A stretch of DNA of 28,031 nucleotides, taken from a virus. Positions within the stretch are counted from its first letter, which is position 1; the number at the start of each line of letters is the position of its first letter. Location: IMG/VR virus record IMGVR_UViG_3300020281_000105, positions 1-28,031 of that record; one strand, given 5' to 3'. Made by a program: the position numbers and the translations under genes. The notes beneath the pieces were generated by a model that worked only from the letters and a program-made list of their open reading frames with translations, was not told the origin of the DNA and made no database searches. Below are positions 14,915 through 22,100 of the stretch, piece after piece.

Positions 14915-15274
14915 ATGGCAGCTAGAACTTCAGCTTTTACATCATATACAGATGCAAAGGCATGGCTAGAAGGTGGAACAAAAAGACTTCTTATACTAAC
15001 TGATACTCAGTGCAGTGCGTGTGCTACTTGGTTAGCAGAGACTTTACCAACATATGATATTGGTACTTGGTTGTGGTCTACACTACCAATAGAGACATGG
15101 GTATCTGATGCAGAGGATAAAGATGTGGTATGCTACACAGGTGTTGCGGCTACAGCTTTGCATAGATGGCCATTAGGTGCTATAATGACAGAAGTTCAAG
15201 TCAAGGAATTCTTGGCACTTTGTGAAAAAGATGAATCAATCCCCAGACCAGGAGCAATCAACTCTTCCTCTTAA
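14915..15274 (+). CDS. Small CxxC protein, possibly thioredoxin-like
   Basis: This 119-residue protein starts two bases after the adhesin C stop. A hydrophobic strand followed by CSAC (KRLLILTDTQCSACATWL; C33 and C36) resembles the active-site region of thioredoxin-fold proteins. However, the cis-proline motif and the remainder of a thioredoxin domain are not clear, and the protein is at the short end for that fold. Two further cysteines (C73, C103) are present. If redox-active, it could assist disulfide formation in the cysteine-bearing adhesins encoded upstream; that is inference from position. A plain third 'small partner' of the cassette is the alternative. Its 3' end overlaps the next gene by 44 bp. 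Confidence 0.6.
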   Translation: MAARTSAFTSYTDAKAWLEGGTKRLLILTDTQCSACATWLAETLPTYDIGTWLWSTLPIETWVSDAEDKDVVCYTGVAATALHRWPLGAIMTEVQVKEFLALCEKDESIPRPGAINSSS

Positions 15275-15986
15275 GGTATTTGACGATAGAATATTTGAAG
15301 TAAACAGTGGTATAAATGTAACCACTTACGATGTTGGTAATCATAAAAATCGTATTGTCTCTGTTGACAATTTTTTCGCGTATCCAGAAAAGGTACGTGA
15401 TTTTTTATTGACTATTCCTCAACAGTTTATACCCAACCCATCTATGAAACCTACTGCATGGGATGCTAAAGCAGGTTTCTATCCTGGTTACCAAACTTAC
15501 CTTTCGTTTCAGATAAAAGAGTTAGAAGAAAAGATTAAAAAGATAGCACAAATAGAATTTGGATATAGTGGAAGGTTTATTAATTACTCCTTCCAAAGAA
15601 TATTTGGTCACAGTAAAGTATTCAAACAATCCAACTGGCCACACTGTGATGACTCTGCTCTTGCAGGTAATATATGTTTAAACTTTGATGATGAGATAGA
15701 AGGTGAGACTGGAACATCATTCTATAGAGTAAAGGAAACTGGAGAAGAATATTTTCATCCCAGTACATGTATGTACAGGAAATCAAGGTATTGTTTTACA
15801 CCTCAGAGAATGGACATGGATGTATATCAACCCATTGTGGAGAACACTAAATACATCAGATACCATCTTGATGAACATAAGTTCAATAGATTTAATCTGT
15901 ATGAAGGAGCGTGTTTCCATACTGCTTTTATGGAAAAAGGTAAGTACCTTAACACACCAAGAATGACACTTTCTATATCATATTAA
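15231..15986 (+). CDS. DUF6445-like Fe(II)/2-oxoglutarate oxygenase-type protein
   Basis: I start this 251-residue protein at ATG 15231; a GTG at 15222 would add three residues. The sequence has the DUF6445-like opening (RIVSVDNFFAYPEKVRDFLL, 41-60), a 'F.PGYQTYLS' segment, and then the double-stranded beta-helix metal motif WPHCDDSALAGNICLN with H138 and D140. The strand GTSFYRVKETG and a distal ACFHTAF (H230) follow, and PRMTLSIS supplies R244, at the place where these enzymes hold the 2-oxoglutarate carboxylate. So the full HxD...H...R set is present. Such enzymes hydroxylate proteins, nucleobases or small molecules; the substrate here is unknown. It is the first of five oxygenase-type genes in a row and the only one with HxD. 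Confidence 0.75.
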   Translation: MNQSPDQEQSTLPLKVFDDRIFEVNSGINVTTYDVGNHKNRIVSVDNFFAYPEKVRDFLLTIPQQFIPNPSMKPTAWDAKAGFYPGYQTYLSFQIKELEEKIKKIAQIEFGYSGRFINYSFQRIFGHSKVFKQSNWPHCDDSALAGNICLNFDDEIEGETGTSFYRVKETGEEYFHPSTCMYRKSRYCFTPQRMDMDVYQPIVENTKYIRYHLDEHKFNRFNLYEGACFHTAFMEKGKYLNTPRMTLSISY

Positions 15987-15987
15987 T

Positions 15988-16626
15988 ATGGACATATACA
16001 ATATTTTTCCGACACCTGTGCACGTGTTTAAAGGGGAATTTGATTTTAAAAAGATTATTTCTGATCTTGAAGAAGAAGATTATATTAATGTAAATCAAGC
16101 ACAACCCGAACACCCAGAAAGGGTTTGGCAAACTCGACATGATTTGCATAAAGATCCTAGGTTCAAAGAGATAACAACTTTCTTTGAGGATTGCGTAGAG
16201 CAATATAGAGCACACTATGAATATGAATGTGAGAAATTAGATATCAGTATTATGTGGGCTAACCTATCGCCTGGTTTTAAGGCAGGTAAGCATGAGATAC
16301 ATCATCACCCAATGTCATATATCAGTGGTATATTCTATCTGACTGATGGTTCACCTACCATGTTCTGTGATCCTGTAGATAAAAGACGGGAAGGTATGAT
16401 CAAACTTTATAGTGTAGATCCACAGAAAACTCCTGAACAATGGGGGATGATACCTGAAGCTGGGAAGTTATTATTATTTCCTAGTTGGTTGAAGCATGGT
16501 ACTTTGAACCATGTACAAGAGTTTTCGAGATGGTCAATTAGTTTTAATTGCATTCCTATAGGACCTTGCAATGCAGCATCATCTCAAGCAAAACTAGCTA
16601 CTTGGAATTTATATCAAGCTGAATAA
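15988..16626 (+). CDS. Putative 2OG-Fe(II) oxygenase (PF13759/TIGR02466 type)
   Basis: This 212-residue protein starts one base after the previous stop and overlaps the next ATG as TAATG. The opening IYNIFPTPVHVFKGEF is the usual start of this family. The core shows MWANLSPGFKAGKHEIHHHP followed by SYISGIFYLT, then PEAGKLLLFPSWLKHGTLNH and RWSISFN. Candidate metal ligands are H105, H107 and H170, with R181 for 2-oxoglutarate. Length and motif order fit a complete, single-domain enzyme. Members are common in marine myoviruses, but their substrates are mostly unknown. It is closest to the gene at 18171, which shares the HP..(F/Y)ISG(I/V) and LLLFPS.LKH signatures, suggesting an in-cluster duplication. 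Confidence 0.8.
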   Translation: MDIYNIFPTPVHVFKGEFDFKKIISDLEEEDYINVNQAQPEHPERVWQTRHDLHKDPRFKEITTFFEDCVEQYRAHYEYECEKLDISIMWANLSPGFKAGKHEIHHHPMSYISGIFYLTDGSPTMFCDPVDKRREGMIKLYSVDPQKTPEQWGMIPEAGKLLLFPSWLKHGTLNHVQEFSRWSISFNCIPIGPCNAASSQAKLATWNLYQAE

Positions 16627-17339
16627 TGCCTATTATTGAATGGAAGTCGGACGCTCCTAGAACTCCTTTTGCACCTAATTGGAACTTTCCTTTCTATACT
16701 GAGAAAGTATTTACTAGAGATGAGTGTAAACAAATAGGAGAAAGTATCCTAAGAAGAGAAAAAGAAATAATACATGACTTTAAAGATGTCGCTAATGATG
16801 GTGGTACTGGCCTTGGGGGAGATAGTCTTACTGCAAAGTTTAGTGCATTTAGTGTATGGGAATGGGATGAACCATGGGTGAATACACTGAGAGATACAGT
16901 CAACAGAGGTTGTGCAGCCATGGGACAATACATGCATGACGAAGGACTGTGGGATATTGGTTGTGGACAAGTTGATGGATTTAACCACAGAGAGGAAATA
17001 TATTACTCTCAATGTTGGGCAAATGTAATGAGATCAGGAGAGCAGATATTACCACATTGGCATAGTTCTTATAAAGATAGTTTTATAGGTGCACATTTAA
17101 CTATTGCTGCAAATAGAACTGGTACATATTATGCTAATTCATTTAACAAACAAGTAGTAAAGGGATTTGCAAATAAGCCAGGTGAACTTTATATGTTTCC
17201 AAACCATTTAGTTCATTGGACAGATAAACATGATCATCCATTTGAAAGAATAACAGTTGCAATGGATATTCTAACTGAACAAGGGTGGAAGGATCATCCA
17301 GACAAAGGTATAAAACCAAACTATAAGATGATCACATGA
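16626..17339 (+). CDS. Putative 2OG-Fe(II) oxygenase-type protein
   Basis: This 237-residue protein begins with the TAATG overlap and ends with an ATGA overlap to the next gene. The N-terminal half has PFYTEKVFTRDECKQIGESI, typical of the start of 2OG dioxygenase-like proteins ('...f..eec..i...'). The core reads YYSQCWANVMRSGEQILPHW, then HSSYKDSFIGAHLTIAA, followed by PGELYMFPNHLVHWTDKH and ERITVAMDI. Candidate ligands are H144, H146 and H197, with R208 in the 2-oxoglutarate position. The layout matches its neighbours, though overall sequence is distinct from the PF13759-type pair, so it is a different subfamily rather than a recent copy. Substrate unknown. Confidence 0.7.
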   Translation: MPIIEWKSDAPRTPFAPNWNFPFYTEKVFTRDECKQIGESILRREKEIIHDFKDVANDGGTGLGGDSLTAKFSAFSVWEWDEPWVNTLRDTVNRGCAAMGQYMHDEGLWDIGCGQVDGFNHREEIYYSQCWANVMRSGEQILPHWHSSYKDSFIGAHLTIAANRTGTYYANSFNKQVVKGFANKPGELYMFPNHLVHWTDKHDHPFERITVAMDILTEQGWKDHPDKGIKPNYKMIT

Positions 17340-17974
17340 ACATTAACTATCATTTTGACTATCCCTGTTTGATGTACAGTCAACTTCCAGAGGATATTTT
17401 TGAAGAATTAAATAATCTACCTAATGGTGCTCATCATGGTAATAAATTAGTTGGAGTATTCCCAGACGAATACAAACTACCGATACGAAAAGCACCTTTG
17501 TTTAGAGATTTTATCATTTGTCTATCTGAGGCTTTCGCTAGAGAATGTTCAACTGCTCCTGTATTTCATCAGATCAGGCAGAACACTCCACCTAACACAC
17601 CGTTTAAATTAGCGGATCTCTGGAGAAATGAAATGTATGCTAATTCTTATCAACCTTTACATCAGCATACTGGGTTGTTTAGTTTTATTGTATTCATGGA
17701 TGTTCCCTATACACATGCAGACCAAATGAAATTAGAGCCTAACGTTCTACCAGAACATGTAAAAAATGGATTTACAGAATTCTCAGACCCATTCTCTATG
17801 TTCAATAAATTAATTAATGTTGAAAAAGGTATAGAAGGTCAAGTAATATTATTTCCTGCATGGGTAAACCATGTAGTATATCCATTCAAGGGGTTCTCTG
17901 GTATACCACGAGTTAGCATTTCTGGCAATATTGTGCTAGACTATGGTACGGTTGATGGTGCAGAGCACTTCTAA
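17336..17974 (+). CDS. Putative 2OG-Fe(II) oxygenase-type protein
   Basis: This 212-residue protein starts in the ATGA overlap with the previous gene. It keeps the order of motifs seen in the other oxygenase-type genes: WRNEMYANSYQPLHQHTGLF with an HxH (H109, H111), a strand FSFIVFMDVPY, then a longer insert (about 126-165), and GIEGQVILFPAWVNHVVYPF with H179 and PRVSISGNI with R192. The insert between the two halves is longer than in its neighbours. I take it as a complete member of the jelly-roll 2OG-Fe(II) superfamily, less conserved than the PF13759-type pair. Activity is not certain because the canonical acidic ligand is replaced by His. Substrate unknown. Confidence 0.65.
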   Translation: MNINYHFDYPCLMYSQLPEDIFEELNNLPNGAHHGNKLVGVFPDEYKLPIRKAPLFRDFIICLSEAFARECSTAPVFHQIRQNTPPNTPFKLADLWRNEMYANSYQPLHQHTGLFSFIVFMDVPYTHADQMKLEPNVLPEHVKNGFTEFSDPFSMFNKLINVEKGIEGQVILFPAWVNHVVYPFKGFSGIPRVSISGNIVLDYGTVDGAEHF

Positions 17975-17998
17975 ATATAACAGTTATTATTTTAAACT

Positions 17999-18178
17999 AT
18001 GGAAATCCCAGACATGATCAAAGAGTTTAATGGTCAATTGGTAGAGCAAAAGGCTACTATCGTTGAACTTGAAAAACAACTCAGTCAAAGAAAAGAACAG
18101 GTATTGAGATTAGAGGGTGCAATAGAAGCACTAAATATGTCTCAAAAAGAAGAAGGTGAAGCTAAAGTAGGTGATTAA
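17999..18178 (+). CDS. Small coiled-coil protein (59 aa)
   Basis: ATG 17999 opens a 59-residue frame ending at TAA 18176-18178. It begins MEIPDMIKEFNGQLVEQKAT and continues IVELEKQLSQRKEQVLRLEG, then AIEALNMSQKEEGEAK. Leucine and isoleucine occur at heptad spacing (V, L, L, L, I), giving a clear short coiled coil with a charged tail, and no membrane segment. It lies after a 24-bp gap, the largest between genes in this oxygenase block, and overlaps the next gene by eight bases. Comparable small coiled-coil proteins occur in marine T4-like phages without assigned function. An oligomerisation or scaffolding role is possible, not shown. Confidence 0.7.
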   Translation: MEIPDMIKEFNGQLVEQKATIVELEKQLSQRKEQVLRLEGAIEALNMSQKEEGEAKVGD

Positions 18179-18764
18179 AACAGTATTCAGTATGTTTCCA
18201 CAGACCCTAGTGGTCTGTGATATTGGTATTGATCATCAAGAAGTACAAGATAATATTAAAGAAGTTTTAGAAGATGGAGATGGTTTCTCTATTTCTAAGA
18301 CTAATTTGCATGAGGATGAGAGGTTCTGGGTATTGTCTGGTTTGTTTGTAGAAGCAGTCAAACATTCATTCGCTAATGTTTTTGAATATAAAAACATATC
18401 TCCTCGCATAAGTACTATGTGGGCTACAGGGTGTGCATCCAATGAATATATTCATACACACTCACATCCTAACAGTTTTATATCTGGGGTATATTATCCT
18501 CAAGATATAGATTATCCTCCTATCAGGTTCTTTGATCCAGTACCAAAGATGATCATTCCTGATGTGGCTCAACCAAATTTTTATAATGTAACTGATTGCA
18601 TTATCAATCCAAATCAAGGAGACCTACTATTGTTTCCCAGTTATCTGAAACATGAGACTGCTAAAAATGATTTGGATCAAATGAGATATAGCATATCATT
18701 TAATGTATTTCCTTTTGGAACTTTTGGTGAACAAGACAAACTATGTAACTTGGAGTTAAAGTAA
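18171..18764 (+). CDS. Putative 2OG-Fe(II) oxygenase (PF13759/TIGR02466 type)
   Basis: The GTG at 18171 overlaps the end of the coiled-coil gene and gives 197 residues; ATG 18192 is an alternative that would lose seven residues (start MFPQTLVVCDIG). The core is of the same type as the gene at 15988: MWATGCASNEYIHTHSHPNS, then FISGVYYP, a proline-rich loop with FFDPVPKM, NQGDLLLFPSYLKHETAKND and MRYSISFNVFPFGTFG. Candidate ligands are H97, H99 and H161, with R172. All expected strands are present, so the protein looks intact. The gene is coupled to the following one by TAATG. Substrate unknown. Confidence 0.75.
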   Translation: MIKTVFSMFPQTLVVCDIGIDHQEVQDNIKEVLEDGDGFSISKTNLHEDERFWVLSGLFVEAVKHSFANVFEYKNISPRISTMWATGCASNEYIHTHSHPNSFISGVYYPQDIDYPPIRFFDPVPKMIIPDVAQPNFYNVTDCIINPNQGDLLLFPSYLKHETAKNDLDQMRYSISFNVFPFGTFGEQDKLCNLELK

Positions 18765-19108
18765 TGCATCAAAAAAACATACCATCTAGTGAAGCTAGGA
18801 AGCAAGAACATGTCAATTCTACACAGTTCTATATTCCTTTTGATGGTACTGCAGAGACTTGCCCATATAGAACAGGAGATTTATATGAGGGTAGATCCAT
18901 TGTTTCAGTAGGATTTACAGAGAATGTATATGGTAAATCTTATCATATTATTGTGGAGAGAGATAGAACTCATTGTAGACAAAAGTATGTCTTTGATGCT
19001 AGTCACGATTTAAAGTTTTGCAAACCAGTAGAAAGAATGGATAAGGTTGTTGACGAAACAGAAATTGCAAGAATACTTAGACAAGTAGATATGAACAAAA
19101 AGGCATAA
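18764..19108 (+). CDS. Unknown 114-residue protein
   Basis: The ATG overlaps the preceding oxygenase gene stop (TAATG), so the two are probably co-translated. The protein has a polar start (MHQKNIPSSEARKQEHVNST), a beta-rich centre (SVGFTENVYGKSYHIIVERD), four cysteines (one after AET, one in RTHCRQ, one in LKFCKP and none forming a CxxC), and a helical C-terminus (VDETEIARILRQVDMNKKA). There is no signal peptide or membrane segment. I recognise no family. Its coupling to the oxygenase gene points to a shared process, but nothing in the sequence names it. The C-terminal coding region contains the late-promoter-like element for the next gene. Confidence 0.65.
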   Translation: MHQKNIPSSEARKQEHVNSTQFYIPFDGTAETCPYRTGDLYEGRSIVSVGFTENVYGKSYHIIVERDRTHCRQKYVFDASHDLKFCKPVERMDKVVDETEIARILRQVDMNKKA

Positions 19109-19111
19109 ATA
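19104..19111 (+). promoter_or_regulatory. Late promoter-like octamer (CATAAATA) upstream of the subtilase gene
   Basis: This seven-of-eight match to TATAAATA lies in the 30-bp gap region, 27 bp upstream of ATG 19139, and is followed by a purine-rich GAAGGA at 19117-19122 that could serve as ribosome site. This is the largest gap in the second half of the window and precedes a large structural gene, which supports a promoter. The NATAAATA form is the one proposed for late promoters of cyanophages. Confidence 0.4.
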
Positions 19112-19138
19112 AACCTGAAGGACTAATTGCGAGCTGGG

Positions 19139-22100
19139 ATGAAGAAGGTAGTCATCAGGGTTTCTGGTAATTATAGTTTGGATTCTGCATGTGCTGCTAT
19201 CCTAAAATTATACGGTTTCCTAACCAATTATAAAGCATATAGAAGTTTTAAGACATTTTCATTAGAATGTCCAGAACAATATGAGAGTGGTTTACTAGAC
19301 AAACTCAATGCACTTAATGTTGTTAAGAAAGCGTTTTGGGATAAACTAGCATACTCTTCTGGAGCTGTGTCTGCCCAAGGAGTAGAGGTACAGACTAGTG
19401 GAGACGTAGTTGCACAATCCACTACGAATACAAGAAATATTACTGGATCAAGTACGAACACAATATACGTGAAGGTTATATCTAACTGGCAAGGCAGTGG
19501 AGCAAACGTATTTGCGTTCTCAACTGATGGTGGTAGTACATATTCTGTTACATCTTTCTTCAGTGGTTTCTTACAAGGTGCAACATATGTCTTTGATCAA
19601 TCAGACCCAACTAATAATACCCATCCTATAAGATTTTCTACTACACCTGACGGTTCATATACAACTGGCGGTGTAGAATTTTCATCAGGTGTAACCTATA
19701 ACGGAGTTGCAGGATCATCAGGTGCTAACACAACTGTAGTATTTGGTTCATCTACACCTTCAGTTTTATACTATTATTGTTTAAACCATGCTGGAATGGG
19801 AAGGTACGATACCTCTCCTAACAGATACGGAACACTTAACGTACATGACTTCTGGCATTTAGATAGACTGACCAAACAAGACAGACAGTATATGAATGGT
19901 CAGTACAGTAATAGTGGTCAGACTGGCGATGGTGTTGATATCTATATCTTAGACAGTGGAGTTCGTGGTGCAAGTAGACCAACAGGTAACAACGCAGCTC
20001 TACATCCTGAATTGTATGATCCAGATTTTGTTACTGATCTGAACGGAACTGCTGAACAACAGAACTATAGAGTGTACCAACTACCACATTACGCTGGTGA
20101 TTATGGTACTAACAACGAAGATGATAATGATCACGGTACTTATTGTGCCATCTTAGCTGCAGGTAGAACCTGTGGATTTGCATCTAATGCAAAAATATAT
20201 GCACTCAAATGCTTGAACTCTTCAGGTAGTGGTACATATACTGCTATATTAAATGCATATCAGGCAGTCATAGATCATAATGATAGTGGCAATGCAAACT
20301 ATAAAGGCAATACTAGACCAGCTATTGTCAATACTTCTATAGGTTCAGGACTTCCAAGTCAGTCTTATCCATATGTTGAACTGAATGATGCAGGTGATGA
20401 CACAGGAACTGACGAAGAAGTATTAGATGATATTGAAGGAACCATAGCTGCTTCTCAAAAAATATTAATTTGTAGATCTGCAGGTAATGGATTTAAAGAT
20501 TCTGGTGATAATTTTGCAGGACCTTTGATGTCTAAGGTTGTGGTTGGAGCAAGAACTGCTGGCTATGCTGATAACACAACTGGTGGTGTGAACAATGTAG
20601 ATGTAGATCAAGCAAAGATTTCTGTAGGTGCTACAGACTATAATGATAGGTGGGCAGACTTCTCTAACTATGGTGCTGGTGCTACTGTTTGTGCACCAGG
20701 TAAAAATATTCGTCTTCCTAAGTATGACTGGACTGCAAACACACCATATACTAGCACTGCGAACTATGCAACTATTGGTGGTACATCATTCTCATGCCCT
20801 CTAGTTGCAGGCATTATGGCATGTTGGGCTGGCAAGAATGGGTATACTTTAACAACTAATAACTTTGCAACACTAGGAAAACAATTTATTAGGGGAACTG
20901 GTAACACTGGAGATATAACGAAGGGTGTAACTCAACTCTATCCAACAAATAGTATTGAAGAAAGAAAACTACCCACTAACCCATATACGGTTACTAGTGG
21001 AAGTAATAATATAGTAATATCTTTTAACTCATCTGATAACAGTCACTTCATTGGTAATGTTGGTAAGAAGGTTCAGTTAAGAACTACAGGATCAACAGAG
21101 GGTGGTGGTAGTAACGCTCTAACATACAATATAACAACAACTGCACCGTCATTTAGTTTCTATACACTTAGTGGAACTGATAGAAATGGTGGAGTAAATG
21201 GAAACAATGTAGGTGTTACTGTATATGTTGGAGACACTATTAATTTTAACTTATCAGGTGTCAGTGGTTCTCATCCATTTTATCTTAAGAGTGTACAGGG
21301 AACTGGAACTACTAATCAGGTAAGTACACCAGCTGCTACTGGACAAGGATCTACAGGAACTGCAACAGTATCATGGACACCAAATACTGCAGGCACATAT
21401 TATTATCAGTGTTCTAATCACAATGCAATGAATGGAACTATCACAGTTCAAAACGATCCTGGTGCAGGTGGTGTAGTTCTTGGTGGTACAGACATTTCTG
21501 CATTATCTCAAGGTGGATGGTTAAACATAACTGCTGAAGATTCAATCAATAATACGGTTACCGTTCAATCAGCTGGTAACGCTAGTGCTACTGCAACTGG
21601 TGGTGGATCAAATAACTATCTTGCACTGATTAATTCGGAAGCAATAACACATGAAAGTACAGATGGTGTTGTTTCTACTTCTACTCAACTAAGATCTCAG
21701 ACTGATGCTCAAGAAGCACAAGGTACTAGTGTATATGATAATGTAAAATACTATCCAGTAGATAGTGGAGTTGACTTTAAATATGATGCCAACACTGATG
21801 TTCTAACTAAAAAGAGAGGAGCATTTTTCCCCTACGTTGATACTACAGTAACATGGGCACAATCTTCTGGTGCAATAACTGGAAGTCCATTTACAAATGG
21901 TGCTAGTGTTAGTATCGACCTTGGTTTATCTGGCCAGACATTTGCTAGTGAACCAACTTACGAACTTTATACAACTACAGGTGATGCACTGGGTGCTTCT
22001 GGTCTCTCATTAAACACTACGACAGGTGTATTGAGTGGTACAGTTACATCAGATTATATTGATACAACTTTTAACTTTAGTGTAGTTGAGCAAATTACAA

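Noticed and set aside
17975-17998. Terminator in the gap before the coiled-coil gene.
   Set aside because: The 24-bp gap is AT-rich but I see no stable GC stem with a following T-run.
15231-18764. The oxygenase-type genes as fragments of one broken gene.
   Set aside because: Each has its own start, complete motif set (HxH/D, distal His, Arg) and coupled stop/start, so they are separate intact genes.
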